Shown piece by piece: positions 1-13,989 of a stretch of DNA of 64,000 bases. Source of the DNA: Brachypodius melanocephalos (lineage: Eukaryota; Chordata; Aves; Passeriformes; Pycnonotidae); NCBI GenBank assembly GCA_013398615.1, contig VZSR01003803.1, forward strand, positions 66,767,608 to 66,831,607. The letters run 5' to 3'. Numbering within the stretch: position 1 is the stretch's first letter; every line of letters starts with the position of its first letter. Under the pieces are notes generated by a model. That model was given only the letters and a program-made list of their open reading frames with translations, had not been told where the DNA came from and did not search any database. The position numbers and the translations under genes were made by a program.

Positions 1-3000
1 TCGGAGTCCTTGCTTTTATTCCTCGTCATTGTTCATGCTCTAGCAGCAGCAAGAACCCACAGGATCAGAAAGGTATCCCTGGATACTGGACCGTACCTCT
101 CGCTAGTGCCAGCGTGTCAGGGCTAGCCTGGTGAGGCAGGACGACACTCCTGAGAGACACCCCAGCCACATCAGTAATTGTGATGATTTTTTCCTCTGAA
201 TGATTTGCACATTGATGCCTTCTTGGTGTGGTGGTGACTGCTTTTCTGCCTGTGGCCCAGTCCAGGCTTTGCACACCAAGGGATTTCCATTCTTCATTTC
301 TGTCCTTTTACCAGGCAGCAACCAAATTTCACAAAATCTCAGGGTTAAATGATGACTGTGAAGGCCACCTGCCACAGAGGGTGCCTGTATGTGTAAATAC
401 AGGAGGGAGAAATACTGATGGGAGTCCACTGAACAGAAATCTGCAGGCAGGAGCTGATTTTCGTGAAGAGGCTGTTAGGCTCAGTACACCCCTGTCCTGC
501 TGAACAAGAGCAATGTTATTTGAGAGAACAGAACAAGAGGGTGAGAAAAGAGGTGGCTGGAGGTATCTGAAAGCTGTCAGGGGTGTGAACTGGGGGGTGT
601 GAAGAAATCCTCACTAGCATGTGCACCTTATGAGCCAGGATAGCAGCCACAGAGAAGACTCCAGCCCACATCTTGGAGCAGCCTCCAAGTCCTACTCTTG
701 TATTTAGATTTAAGTTTAGAAGGTTATTTTAAAAATCTATTTAAAAGAAAGTAATTGGAGACTGTTGTATAATATGTGTTTTGGATTGCAGAGAGAACCT
801 AAATGCTGATATTTTCTAATTTCAGAGTGATTGAATTATCACTCTTAAAACACTCTCTTAATATACTTAGTGAATGTAATTAGATCACAGAGGCTGGCTT
901 AAAACATCATCACAACTGCATCACAAGTGGAGATGTTCAGCATAATAAGCCCTCATTTCATGTCTCTGTACATCAACCTGGAGTGTTTTAATTCAGATTC
1001 CCCCCATAATACCCACTGTTGATCCAATCACTTTTCTGAGAGGTAGCTCTGACATTCTGATAGCAAAAGTAGCAATGTTAATATCTTATCATCATCAACA
1101 ACAGGGAAATGTCACAAGAAAGAGATGAAGGGTGCAAAACAAAATGTAATTGAGGGAAGAGAAAAGGCAGAAACAAGATCCTTTTTGCTCCCACTCATTG
1201 TGTGCTTGGCTAAGCAGATGGGACAGGGAAAAAATCAAGAAAGCCTGGACTCAAAATATCTAGAAGACAGGAGTGGAATGAAAACCATGAGTGAGAACTA
1301 CCTCCTTCCACCAAAACACATTTGATCTTGACATGCATGAAGCAATTGAGGCTAAGGTGAGCTGATTGGGTCTATTGCTGCATCAGCTAAGAGTGAGGTG
1401 AATATTTTTGGCATCACATCTGTGATGTAGACACTTGTCACTAGCAGCTGGGTGCATAACATATAGGACATAGAACAACCAGGACCTGAGCAGGTACCAA
1501 CCCAAGAACTAACAGACTCCCATCCACTTCCATGCCAATAGAGTTCTTTTATTGATGGTGTTTTAATAAGTTAATAAATTAACTAGATCCTTTATAGAGG
1601 ATGCTTACGTCTTCTCACATGCCTCTGCAACCTGTATATGAGCATGTGGATCTCTCAGATTCTGCAGGATCTGAGTCACGCAAGAAGAAACTTCCCTAGT
1701 TCATCTACCGGATCTTTTTTATGCAGTAGCTTGGTGTCCTAAGAAAATGATGCCTAAGAATCACAGCTTTTGAGCTCCCTGGCTAACTGCAATCAAATGT
1801 GGTGGCAAGGTCCATGTTTAAAATACGGTAAAAGATATGTGAAATCTAAGATCTCATGAGAAAAAATTAATCCCTTCATCTCTCTGATGAAGAGTTAGGC
1901 AGATTTCAGGTGTAATACATAGTTACAACAATTACTTGCTGTGCAGCTGGCATGTATCCTGCCCTCAGAGTGAGTTGTTACAAGGGACAGACCAGGAAAC
2001 TGAAATTACTGTAAAGCAGGGAAGGTTGATCAGTATAAGGTTTCATTTCTTCTTGCCTGTAGAATAATTGATTTTTCCTTTCACAGACTACTGAAGGATC
2101 CTACCAATGGCACCACTTGAAGATGAAATAATGAAAAAAGAGTCCATCTCAATGCCTGTTCAACACAGAGGCAATCACTCTAAGTAAGCCTGTGTTGTTC
2201 TCCCTAAGCCTTTGACCACCTGCAATGCCAGGGAAAGAAGCAGTCAGTGCTGATAGCCTTTTGGATTTAAGACTTTGACAGAAAATAAAGGGTTCCTGGA
2301 GAGGGCTGTCAATAACTCACTAGTGCAGGCAGCAACCCTACTGCATGAACAAGAAGGACATGTGATATCCCAAATTAGCCTTTCTCTGGTACCAGCAAGA
2401 GAGCTGCTTTTAAAAAGGCTTAAATCCAATGCCTTAGGCATTCACAAGTCTTCCTCTGCCCCGATGAACTAGACCAAGATGAAGGAAACATAAAATAAAT
2501 AAGAGTAACATGAGGGAGACTGACACTACATGGAGATGTTGCATTACCTTCAAACCATGCATTACTTACCTAAGGTGTTTATAGTTAATGTTTTATTTCA
2601 AAGAAAGGGAAACAATTTCAGGAATGAGAATACTCAGCTGGTGCCTGTAAACAGCCTTAAGTCTACCCTGCAGTGACACCTTGAGGGGAAAACATTAAAA
2701 ATAAATAACCAGAATGTGCATTTCAAATCAATGCTGAAGAAATAGGAAGAACAAGAGTACCTGCATGGACAGCTGCCTGGTGTCCTGGAGCAGCTCATCA
2801 CAATGGGGGGCTCGATGGCACCACTCCTGACAGCTTTCAGCTAAGCTCTACTACCTCTCAACTTGTACACATCTCATATTTCTAGAATCACTTACCTTTT
2901 CCTTTTTACTCTTCTCCAGAGGAGATACAATTATCTCATGATTTTCAGAAACAGATCAACATTTAGTTTTGACATTACTTCTGCAACTAAAAATGCTCTT

Positions 3001-3589
3001 ACACAAAAAAGCGGAATTCTTCTCAGAAGAGGTCATTTCTTATTCCTTGTGTCATAGAATAAATAAATTGCTTAGCCTCCTGGAGAGCAATGGAATATCT
3101 CAGGGACACCTGGAGGTGGCTTCCCTGTGGGGTCCTGGTCTGGCCTGGCAGATTTGGTTGTGGGGTCAGCATGGTGGTTGCACCCATAGTGGGGCTAATT
3201 TGTTCTGGCCCCTCTCCTACTCACCAGCTTTTTCTTTTTGTTGCACGCTCAACACTGGTTGTGAATACAAGCCCTTACAGAAGCTTTCTGTAGACATGAC
3301 CAAGAATGGCATCAGAGATGTGCTCCTGGAAATGGACTCTGCTTAGGGCTGTGTGCCTCACCTCTACTGAGTGCAGAGGCAAATGTTTGGGGAAATGTCC
3401 CCTGTTTTAGCAAAGTGACCAGTGATGTCAGGTGTCTGAGGGATTGTTGCTTATGAGGAAGAGCAGCTGCAAATTATCACTGCTCTTTCCAAAGGGCATT
3501 CATATGGAAATGAACACTGGTATAAAACTTCCATAAGTGTGAGCTGCAGCTTGTGCTGTGTGGTCAAATAGCAGGTCAGCACTCAGAAT
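1..3589. other. Intergenic DNA, no gene seen
   Basis: This stretch is AT-rich. Its open frames are short (none above about 125 codons), lack recognisable motifs and lie in several frames on both strands without credible splice signals. No RNA gene was recognised. By synteny with other amniotes, the next gene on this side is expected to be GLRA2, but no piece of that glycine-receptor protein is visible here. Confidence 0.6.
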
Positions 3590-4316
3590 GCTTTATAACA
3601 CCTCCAGTGGGGCTTTGGTCCAGTGAAGTTCAACAAGGGTAAGTGCAGGGTTCTGCACCCGAGGAGGAATAACCCCAGGCTCCAGCACAGGCTGGGGGCC
3701 AGCCTGCTGGAAAGCAGCTCTGCAGAGAAAGACATGGGAGTCTTGGTGGACAATAAGCTGTCCATGAGCCAGCAGTGTGTCCATGTGGCCAAAAAAGGCG
3801 ATGAAATCCTGGGGTGCATCAGGAAGAGCATTTGTACCAGGCTATAGGAGCTAACCCTGCCCCTCTGCTAAGCCCTGGTGAGAATCACCTGTAATGCTGT
3901 ATCCAGTTCTAGGCTACTCAGTACAGACACTGAGCTCCTGGAGTGGGGCCAGTGGAAGGCAACAAAGACAATTAAAGGACTGGAACATCTCTCTTTCAAG
4001 GGTAGGCTGGGGCAGCTGAGCCTGTTCAGACTCTGCAGGCGATGACTGAGAGGGGACTTTGCTGGTGTTGAGCAATAGGACAAGAGGCAATGGGCAGAAA
4101 TTGATGAACAGGAAGTTCCACCTGAACATGAGCAAGAACTTTTTAACATGTAGGTGACTGAGCACTGGAACAGGTTACCTGGAGCTGGTGCAGAGTCTCC
4201 CTCACTGGAGATATTCAGGAACCTCTGGATGCAGTCCTCTGCCATGTTCTCTGGGATGACCCTGCTCGAGCAGGGAGGAGTGGTCCCTTCCAGCTTGACT
4301 CATTCTGTGATTCTGT
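3590..4316 (+). mobile_element. CR1 non-LTR retrotransposon, 5'-truncated 3' end
   Basis: The block carries the C-terminal end of the CR1 reverse-transcriptase ORF. At 3,623-3,847 the reading frame gives KFNKGKCRVLH, LLESSSAEKD, LGVLVDN-like and GCIRKS segments. A later frame near 4,154 gives VTEHWNRLP and ESPSLEIF. The copy ends near 4,300-4,316 with the octamer-type tail (ATTCTGTG) typical of CR1. The frame is broken by a stop near 3,845 and by shifts, so the copy is dead. CR1 is the main LINE family of birds, inserts 5'-truncated copies and leaves no target-site duplication of fixed length. The 5' border is approximate. Confidence 0.93.
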
Positions 4317-7300
4317 TTCAGGGACCAGGTGACATGGCAGGGTTTGTGTAGCTTGCAGGCTTGATGTTTTGTGGGTAAACACAGTTGGTTTGAGTTCAGC
4401 TTGGGGGAATGGGGAGAGGGAGTGCTTTCATAATGCTCCTGCCATGTACAAACCAAGAGATAACACTACGTGCTTTTGCTAGGGAGATAAAGGGCACAGG
4501 CACAAAAAATTTGTACATTGGTTGTTACGTGCTCTGGCATACTAATATGAATTAATTTTAATTTCTAATCAGTATGTTTAATTTGTAAAGCCTTAGAAAA
4601 TACAATTAATGTCATTTGGGAAGGGCACATGCAAAGAAAATGAGAGGTTTTGAGTACAAAATTCATTTTAACCCTGCCTGTGGAGCTGCTCCTAACCTTC
4701 ATAATTAAACTATCTCAAATGTCAAAAAAATCTTAAAATATATTTAAACTGAGGATCTGTGAGTTCAGTCAAATAACATAGTCAATACACTGTTTACTGC
4801 TGCACATATGAAATTCTACAAATTAAGTAATATTTAAGATAGATGGTGTCACCACAGCAATCATGTGTCCTGTGTGTGCTGGCACTGGGGAAATGGGAAA
4901 TATTTTTCTAGTCATTGCAAGATTAGTCTCAATCACCTTGAAATGAAGCTACCAACAATATCATCAACAACAAAAATGTCAATCTCTTCTTTGTTTGCAC
5001 TTACAAACTGCAGCAAGGGGGTCTGTAAGGAGTTGAGCAATAATCATAGACCATTATGGGATTCAGCAGGTCAACATGTTGCTGACAGCCCTCTCTAGGA
5101 AATCCCACAGATGTGGAACAAGAACATCAGGCACCATCCCAGCCTTTTGCATGCCAGTATCCTTCAGTGGCCAAGAAATCATGCCCTAGAGAAAATGAAA
5201 GTAGGATATTTGATCTCATCCCAAAATATCCACCCTTGGCACCAGTGATGCACAAACTCCAACAGAGGCATCTCATGTAGAGCCATGTTTATCAGGTGTG
5301 AACATGACTATACTGTTTCTAAGAATGCCTTGGGAAACAGATATGCCATTTCAACTTGGTGAGATGCTGGACCAAGCTTACCAAACCCCAGCTCACTGCA
5401 CACTGCCTGCCATGGGTTGCTGGCACATGGTTCCTACAGCTGGGCAAAGACCACAAGCACAACTCACCTGTATCCAGCGTGCCTGGGAGACAGCAGGTTT
5501 ATTAAACCTGGGCAGATGTGTACACTTGGGTGGAAATCAGTGGTACAAAACTTGGTGTAGGATATGATGGAGGGTGAGGTGATATTTCTCAACAAACATC
5601 TGCAAGAAAATCGATGTTACCTGTTCACAGCCATTTCCTTATACACTTTATTCACCCAATCTCTCATTCTACACATGTACAAGCAACAAGATGTCTGATT
5701 TGGACCACTTGTGTATGACACCAAGGACCAAGAACGCAAGCTTCCAAGTCCTCCAGTTGTCCCTGAAGTTCTACTTGAGGGCCACAAAATCTCATTTTGG
5801 ACAGATCTCACATCTGTTAGGAACTATCATCTCTTATGGGACATTCTCTAGTATGAGCATAGTTAATTTCAGGCCTTTAATCCTTAGGCCAGGTTGCTGC
5901 TCATTGTGTCTTTTTTCTGGTTTGGGAAATTTTCCTTGTGGGCTAATGGGAAAAAGCACACATGCCATGTTATATGGGATCTGTTGCCGTGTTGATGCCA
6001 CTCTCCTGTTGTTAGAATGCAGGGTCTGCTGGGGAGTGGGCTGGGGTCTTTCAGTGCAGGTCTTTCTTCTAGGCTTGGTATAACCACCCTTGCTTCCATT
6101 TCACTGCTGGGAAGTGTGTTTTTTGAGGGGAGTACCCATCCATTTAACCCTTTGTTCTGCCAGCTCTTCTGGTGCCTGATTGTACTCTGTTCCTGCCAAT
6201 CTTCATGTTTACATTACAAATCTCCCCACCCTTTGGGCTCTCTCAAGCTCCAGGCAGATTCCCTACCTGCAATGAGGCACAATGCAAGCACAGAAGTGGC
6301 TAGTACAGCTGTATACCTGACTCCTATTTTCCCTAAATTATCCAGGAGACACTATCCACTGACATGGCAGCAGGTGGTCTGCCCTGGCCTGTGCAAGCTC
6401 TTTGAGAGCTGATGTAGAGAAGCACTTTGTATTGAAAGAAATTTGAAGGTGCTCACAGATATTTGGGGCTGTGCTGAGCCCTAGTAATGGGGGTCTGTGC
6501 AGAGCAGCCTCCTTGCTCCCTCTGAATGGTGGGAATGCTCTGGTTCCCTCTGCTCCCTGATGGCTGAGCAGAGACAGCTGGGCTGTCCCCCAAACAGCTC
6601 CCTCACCACTGGGAGCAGCTGGCCCTGGGAACCTCACATCTACACCTGATCCTGCAAACCCACGTGGCCAAATGCACATGGCCATGGTGGGCCCTTTCTG
6701 TTCATTTGTATGGCTTGCCTGGGGTCAGCTCTCTGTGACTCCCTTGGGCTAAGTACCACTGAAACTCTTCATGTTGAGACAGAGGGTTGAAGGGTAGCAA
6801 GAACATGTTTTGGTTTAGTTTAGTTTGGTTTGAAGAAAGGAAAGATATGTTTCTTTATCACCCTGTATTTCTGTCCAATTGGCTTTTATGCACTGCATGG
6901 TACCCTATAAACACCATAAAGCTTTAACAGCTGTGGTGCCTTCAGCACTGGAACACAGCATTACAAACTGAAAATTGTCATTGCACAACTCAGATCTGCA
7001 TTACTGTGTGAATGGAGCTCCAGCCTTCAGAAACTGTAACTTACAGTTTTCTTTTCAGCAAAGACTACTGGGTAGGCCTTTTAAAAAGGGTGAAAATAGC
7101 TTTGAATGGAACAAATTGCAACAAATAGTGGCTAGTTGTATGGATGCCAGTCTGTGCCACAGGGAAGGTGGATATTACAAATGCTCTGGGATTCCACTTC
7201 ATCCTTTTATAGTAGCTTTTTCTCCATCATTGCATCCTCTGCAGTAATGGTGTTAAATAGTGCATATGTAATTTTGATGTTTTATGCTGTGTTTTGCTTC

Positions 7301-8369
7301 TAACACTGGACTGAGATTGTGTTTCCCTCCCTACCCTGAAATTCAGTTGTGGATATAGAAGTTCTATCATTTGTTGCTGCAGCATGTGAAGAATTAGAAA
7401 ATATTGTTTGGACCACACACACCACTTTTTCGTTGGCCTCTCCTGACTGAATCAGATGGTCAGACATTGTCATGCCATCTGTAGTAAGCCCTGCAGGTGG
7501 AGGTGCCATGCCAAGAGATTTTGTGTGACAGCCTTTATTCATCAGATGGTTTTGCAGGCAGCTCATTACAGAATGATGAACCTGCCTGTTTCTGGTTAAT
7601 TATCAACTTCACAGTCCAGTGGGCGAGATCAGCTCTCTTATAAGTGACTACTGATTCCTGTAGAAATGATTTTTTTTCTCTTTTTACTGCACCATTTAAA
7701 AGTAAAGCAGCATTTCTGAACCTTTAATCACAATAGTCTTCTAGTCTTCTATAGAGACATCTCAAAAAAAAAAAAAAGAAAAAAAATTGCCAATAAATAC
7801 ATGCACAGTGTACTGGTCATCTTTGATAAATCCTTTGTTTCTGCTCCTAGCACATTCACACTATCAAGATGAAAGGACAAATGATCTCTTCTTATAACTT
7901 CATAAACATCAGAGAAGGCATTCTGGGTACTAGTTTATTTTGAGAAGTTATTGAGTTTGTTTACAATCTTTACCATTCAGACCTCAAATACATACAAGAG
8001 AGGATGACTAATTCCCTTCTTAACATCCTCCTGTGGGTCAGTGTAAGAAAAAATGAGTGCAGAGCAACAGGAAATTTCATCAGGAACAGTGGTACATTGA
8101 GATAGACTAAGCAAAGAGTCAAATACCACCAGATATCATTCTCAAAATCACTTCTCACACCAAGAGAGGATCAGGGATGGTATTTTACACCTGGAGAAGT
8201 ATGGGTTTTGTTGGCATCATAGCAGTCACTCTGTACACTCATTAAATTTGTATTCCAGGCTGGGTAAGGGCAAGCTATCAGGTTGTGACTTGTAAAGCAT
8301 CACAGAAAGCTGTGCAAGGGAGGAAAAATTGCATCACTGGTTTCACTCTTTGCACAAGGCTTGATGAAA
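4317..8369. other. Intergenic DNA, no gene seen
   Basis: There are several open frames of 60-130 codons (for example near 5,691-6,083 and 6,017-6,412), but they overlap one another in different frames, contain no recognisable domain and lack a convincing exon structure. A short A-rich run lies near 7,764-7,788. I recognise no repeat family here, although old decayed elements could be present. Confidence 0.5.
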
Positions 8370-8740
8370 TGGGGTGCCTCATGCTGCCCTCTCTCAGCAG
8401 GAGTGCTGTGACCCCACGCTGGCAGGGCTGGAAGGTGCCAGTGCAGAGCTGCCCCTGCTCCCTCAGCGCCTTTCTCTGGGGCACAGCAAAGCCCCCGATG
8501 CCTTCCTGCTCTGCAGGGGCCACAGCCTGCCTCCCCACCCTGCGGGGCACACCGTGCCAGGCAGGCAGCTCCAAGCCCTGGGTTGCACAGTCCCTCCTCT
8601 CTGGGGGCTGGCACTCACACCAGGCACTCCCAATACACACAACGTGGGGTTGGCTCTCTGCAGGAGCATCCTGCCAGCACTGCACAAACACTGCTCCCCA
8701 CAAACGCAGCTGAACCCACAGGGCTGAGCCCCGCAGGAAA
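8370..8740. other. GC-rich block of unknown nature
   Basis: This block of roughly 370 bases is clearly richer in G and C than its AT-rich surroundings. It stays open in several frames on both strands (about 140 codons on each strand around 8,280-8,710). GC-rich DNA has few stop codons by chance, so this is weak evidence for coding. CpG dinucleotides are only moderately frequent. No protein motif was recognised. It may be a decayed repeat, an LTR fragment or a regulatory segment. Confidence 0.35.
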
Positions 8741-9880
8741 TGCTCCTAGCTGGTATCCAATAGCGGAAAATTTGGTTAAAAAAATGCAGGTTTGAGAGTG
8801 CATCAGCCTGCAAGGGAACTCCTGATACAAAATCGTAACAGGTGAAACAAAGCATTTTCTCTCAACAAAATGGGTTCTGTCTTCACATTACATCTCCAAA
8901 CAGAATGACACAACAGCAGAGGAAACACACATTTGCAAAACAGAAATATAGTTAAGGAATACACAAACAAAAATACCGTGCTCTCCATAACAGAATTCTG
9001 GGTGGATTTTCAGAAATGGCAAAATGTTACCTATGTAGGAGGTAAAACAAATGTCCTGTGTTATCCAGCTGGTTCTCCAGTCTGTCTATTGCAACACATC
9101 AAGAGGCATTTTGGGAAATGCCTTTACATGCTATGCATAAAAACTATAGTTAAAATGGACTGAGAAGCATTTTCCTTGGGAAAACACATCCCAAGAACAC
9201 TAAAGGATGTTTCACAACTGTATAGTGTTCTAATGAGGAGCTAAGAAATTGACTTAATCACAGCGAATGTTGCTTTTATAACAGAGTTCTCTAAGCACAA
9301 AGATAAGTTGTCTATGTTTAAATTTATTCCAGCAGCCAGTTTGTTGCATGCAATGCAGCAGTGGAAGCTCTCAAGAGCAATTCCTGCTGTGATCACTGGG
9401 TGGCATTTGGATGTGTTGGCAGAGTTCAATTTTGGATGGTAAATGAAACGGAGTGTTGCATTTTATACAGGGTAATGAAATGTTAGCAGCAGATCAGTGA
9501 CAGAAATAAGAATGCAGGTGAGATATAGGTTCAAAATAAATCTAGAATGAATATACATATGTCATTAAAATACTTAAAGATTACTGTAAGGTGCTTGATG
9601 ATAAGTTATTAAGGCTAATCTCAGGATAAGCCTGTTTTTGAGAGAATAGTGACAATTAGTCTTGTGGCCGTGTCCCAGACACCATCCCACTGGTCAGGTG
9701 GGGTCCAGGTACATTGCTCATCCTGCTCATAGGCTCACATAAATCACGGAATAGCAAACAATTTCTGGGCTCCCCTGCCAACGCCAGGCAGCCCTGGGTA
9801 CACCAGGATGGCTCCATACAGACACAGTTGCAGAAGCCACATCAGTCTGCAATGCTGCTCCTGCACAGGTTGGACTCCCA

Positions 9881-9920
9881 TCCTTCCTTCCTTCCCCACT
9901 CCTTCCCTCCCTCCCTTCCT
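9881..9920 (+). repeat. Pyrimidine-rich CCTTC-type simple repeat
   Basis: About 40 bases made almost only of C and T, built from imperfect CCTT and CCCTCC units. Such mirror-like tracts can be length-variable. Confidence 0.85.
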
Positions 9921-10867
9921 CACACGTGTCTATCTTGGTCACTCCTCACCAGACTCAAAGGGCTGTAAAAATGCAGCTGCCTCACCAAATGCAGCCAGGT
10001 CACAGTGAAACAGGCCCTACCAGTCAGGAAACCACTGGGCAGCAAGCTCCCCTCTTCCCTTCTGCTGTACAAACCATTGCTTCATACTGACAGAAATGTA
10101 AGTGCTGCTGAGCCCTCATGGTCTGTGAAAGTGTGAACTCAATGCATAATGAGGTGCCCTCTGGTTCCAGCAAAGGATAAAAAAGAAAGAGATCAAGTTT
10201 TGTTTGTCATTTGAAGGACAAAATCAAGGAAGAGAAAAATCTTTTAGAAAGAAAAACTATGCTTTGTCTGCTTTTTGAAAAGAAGAAAAACTAATCACAA
10301 ACTGCCTCCTTCACTTTGCTTCTAGAATTACTTCTAGTCAGAAGGGAAGGGGGATGAGAAGTTTTTCTGTCTTAACTTCAGGTTTGGAAGTTCTTACTTG
10401 GAAAAAACAAGCAAACTTTAAATTATTGTGAAACTGTAGAGAAAAAAAAATGGGCAAATAAAATGCCGTGAGGGAACGAAACATTTTTTTTCTACACAGG
10501 AATCCACCCTGCCTCATGTCTAATATGAAAACTTGGGGATTTTGTACTGAGCGGCAAAGACTTAAAAGTACATAGCTTCCATCAATATTTCCCTATAGAG
10601 TCATCATAGGTATATGATTGTTGGTATGTCCCTTTCCCTAATATTTGCAAAAAAAAAAAGTACTGGTGGATGTAAGTCACTGTGTATTTATTGACCTGAA
10701 TAAGTATGCTTTAAGAGAACAGCCCCTCAGTTTCCATCAGAAATGCTACTGACATAAGGCATATGTAATAAAGGAACATGTGCATTACGTTTTATATAGA
10801 AGGAGGAGGTTGTTTCTCAAAAAAGTGGCCACAAGTCTTTTACTTAGCCATTTATTTCCCTTGCCTC

Positions 10868-10884
10868 CATCATCATCATCATCT
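10868..10884 (+). repeat. (CAT)n microsatellite, about five units
   Basis: Five CAT triplets in a row are visible directly. Confidence 0.85.
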
Positions 10885-13800
10885 CTTTTCCAACATATGC
10901 AGTCAGGGCCATGAACACAAATTGTTGAGTTAGTGAAGTTGCAGAATTATGGTGATTTTCTACACACTGCTTCACCTCTCTTGTGCTGGACTCTTTCTCT
11001 GACAAAAAGCAAGTATTGAAACAGGAGGTCCATCTAAAGGTGAGACATCTGCATGACACTAATGCATTAACCTACTCACCACAAACAATTCCTGCTGCAT
11101 CCTAATCATCACAGGAACACGGCCAATCTCCAGTCACGACGTCAGAAATACTCCCTTCGTGACAGGTTTGCTCTTCACTCTGCCACCTGCATGCACCCAC
11201 TGGCAGCTGAGCATTTCAGAAATGGATCCATCAACTGCTGCTGGGAACAGAAATTCAATCTGTGACACTCCCTGTTCAAACTCAAAATGGAGATTTATTT
11301 TTTTTTTCAGCATTGCAAAGTTGCATCTTACCATCCACCTCATAAATATTTTTTTTCGCTTCAGGTTTGAATCACAAAGTCTCTGGGTCATTCCCAGCCT
11401 GGCAGCAGCTGGAAAGATGGGGATGTCCAAGCCTGTGCGTCCTGGTCCTCCATGTGCAAGCTGATGAACCAATGCAGTTTTTACTCTGGGCTGCCTGTAA
11501 AGGTACTCTCAAACTGGGATCTGCTCCTTATTTTGGTAAACCTTCTTTGGTAGCTATCACTGTAGGCAAGAAACCGAGACTGATGGAGAAAAACAAGGAT
11601 TTTTATGAATCAGATTGTGTTGGGGGTAAAACAATCAAAGTAACTCACAGCACAAGCCTGATACTCCGTTACGAAGCTCGAGGCACTTCCACAGCTATAA
11701 ATAAACCAGCAGTGTAGTACCCTGCCACCATCACTTGAGCAGTGTGGAACTATTTATACGTGCAGGAGCGCTATTTCTGCCACCACATCCCCTGGAGCAT
11801 TGCCCCCGGCTGAGCCGTGCCACCACAGCTGCAGCCAGAGCCACCTCCCAAGGGCTGGGGACACGCTGGGGACACGCAGCATCCTCAGGGCCACCGACTG
11901 CCAACCCACCGGGAGAATCCCAGAGAGCAGAGAATCCTTCAAAAAGGTTTTCTTAAAAATTCTCTGTGCAGTTATAAGGAAGACATCTACTGTGCATAGA
12001 CAAAAACAACCTCACAGCATCATCTCCTATTTTACGTATTCCCAAAGGCCAGCTGCAGACAGATGTGCTTTCACTGACAGGCATCTTAGTCCACCAATGA
12101 TTGTTAATCAGCAGACACGCTGTAGGCCAACAGTAAGTGCCAAAGGGAGATTTAAATACAATTTTTTCCCTCCCAGAGTATTTGAAAGGCCGTATTTTGC
12201 CAATTTCAAGTAATATATTGAAATCACTTCTGCTTTTGGAAACAATATTTCATTTTTCAGGTATCAAATGAACTTCATTATTCTTTCTTTAGTGATACAA
12301 TCTTGTTTTTAAGACAATACAAATTCAACTCTTTTTTTTTCCTTCCATAAAACACAATTTTGCAAATGTTTTTGTAATGGCAGGATGTTGGAAATGAGAA
12401 GCTCAGCACAGTTTACTGAGGTAAGATTTGTTCTGACTCAGAATAGAGTGGGAAGGGATTCCAGCACAAAGGTGAGGTAAATCAATACACATCACCTGCA
12501 ATAAAAATAAGAATCCTACAGCGATAAGAGGAGAGTAAAACCTGTTTAAATGTATAAGAAACTGCTGAGAATTTTTTTAGTGACTAATCTGAGGTAACAA
12601 CGTTGTTTAGAACCAACAGATGCCTTTGAAGCATTTTATCAGCTATCTTGTAGAAACTTCTTAAGCAAAATAAGAGATTATGTACTAACATCACTATCTG
12701 CAGAAGACCACAGATAAAGTATATAAAGAATGCTGCAAAGCAAGGAAGATGATTCCCAAATTGCAGTCTCACAAATCATCAAAATCACCTCAGGGCACCC
12801 TACAGCTAGCTTGCTGGTGGCCTAATATTTCTGTTCTTCATCTTTCAGACTCATAAGATAGCTTTTGTAGCTTAACTACATTCATTACTCCAGTCTCACT
12901 TTTTCACTTAACAGCACCTGTCACAAGGATGATGGTGATCTTTGAGTAGAAGGGTAATGGACAAAGAACTCCTTATGTTTTGGTGGGCATATTTAAAATA
13001 ATTTGGTAATTCCTTCTGGAGATGTTTATCTGAATATCTGCAAGCACTATTTAGCTTTCAAGTTACTTTTTGTGTCTCTAAAACCTTATGATAGAAGTTG
13101 GAAACCTGAACTCCAAAGCATGTCTTTATTCCTTTGTAATGATATTAAAAGAACTTGAACCTAGAATGGAAAAAGACCCCATACAGTATTTCTTCTACAA
13201 CCTGAAGAAGAATTGGTGTTTCATTGCTCTGAAATTAAATCTAACTTTAATGGATTCTCAGAGTTCACAACTGAAATCTGGTTTTGATTTCTAGCACACC
13301 TTTGGCATTCAAAGCAGGGGTATTTTAGCATTCGCTCAGTCAATCCTTAAAATGTGCAGTTTGCCATGACGATGTACAGCCTGAAATGTCATTATCAATG
13401 ACTGCAACAAGCTGTATGGTGTTACCTTGTTGAACATAGGCACATTATTGGCCAACTTTTCTGCAAACAATTTCAAATAAAATTGAAGCATCACATCTGT
13501 TTCCAATGTAAATATAAAATAAGTAGGAACTGAGACTCAAATAAACAGTGACTAACTGCACAATAAATGCAAGTCTGAATTTATTGCTCTGTTTAGAATT
13601 TATTAGTTCTCTGCCTTTACTACTTCAGAAAGGCATCCAAATCGTGTCTACTAAAAAATTACACTAATAGCTGATAAAAGCCTGGGGAAATGAGTAGAGT
13701 ATTTGTGAAGCTAGATCTGTGAAACCCATTAACTCCCCTGCTAAGACAAAAAAAGCAGGTTCTGAATCATGACAGGGATGTGCAGGCCTTGGAAGTTCTA

Positions 13801-13989
13801 AGGAAGCCTCACCACTGTCTTGGATGAGGTTTAATCTAAAGAGTGTAAGAGGTATAAAAATGAGTTCAGGATGGGGGAAAGGGAGGCAGTGGAGAACAGG
13901 AGGCACTGCATTGGATCCAAGTGATGCCTGAAGTTCTAGCTTTCATGTTTTTCAGATTCTGTGCTTCCTAGTGGTGTAGATCTGAGCCT

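Larger units (their letters stand above)
8741..13989. other. Intergenic DNA, no gene seen
   Basis: Mostly AT-rich sequence without a supported gene. Moderately GC-rich patches lie near 9,655-9,990 and 11,735-11,960, and simple repeats at 9,881-9,920 and 10,868-10,884. The stretches at about 12,060-12,240 and 13,290-13,600 look like unique, non-repetitive sequence and could be conserved noncoding DNA, but this cannot be judged without comparison to another bird. Confidence 0.5.

Noticed and set aside
4154..4456. Independent small protein near 4,154-4,456
   Set aside because: The first part is the end of the CR1 ORF (VTEHWNRLP...), and the rest is the CR1 tail and flank.
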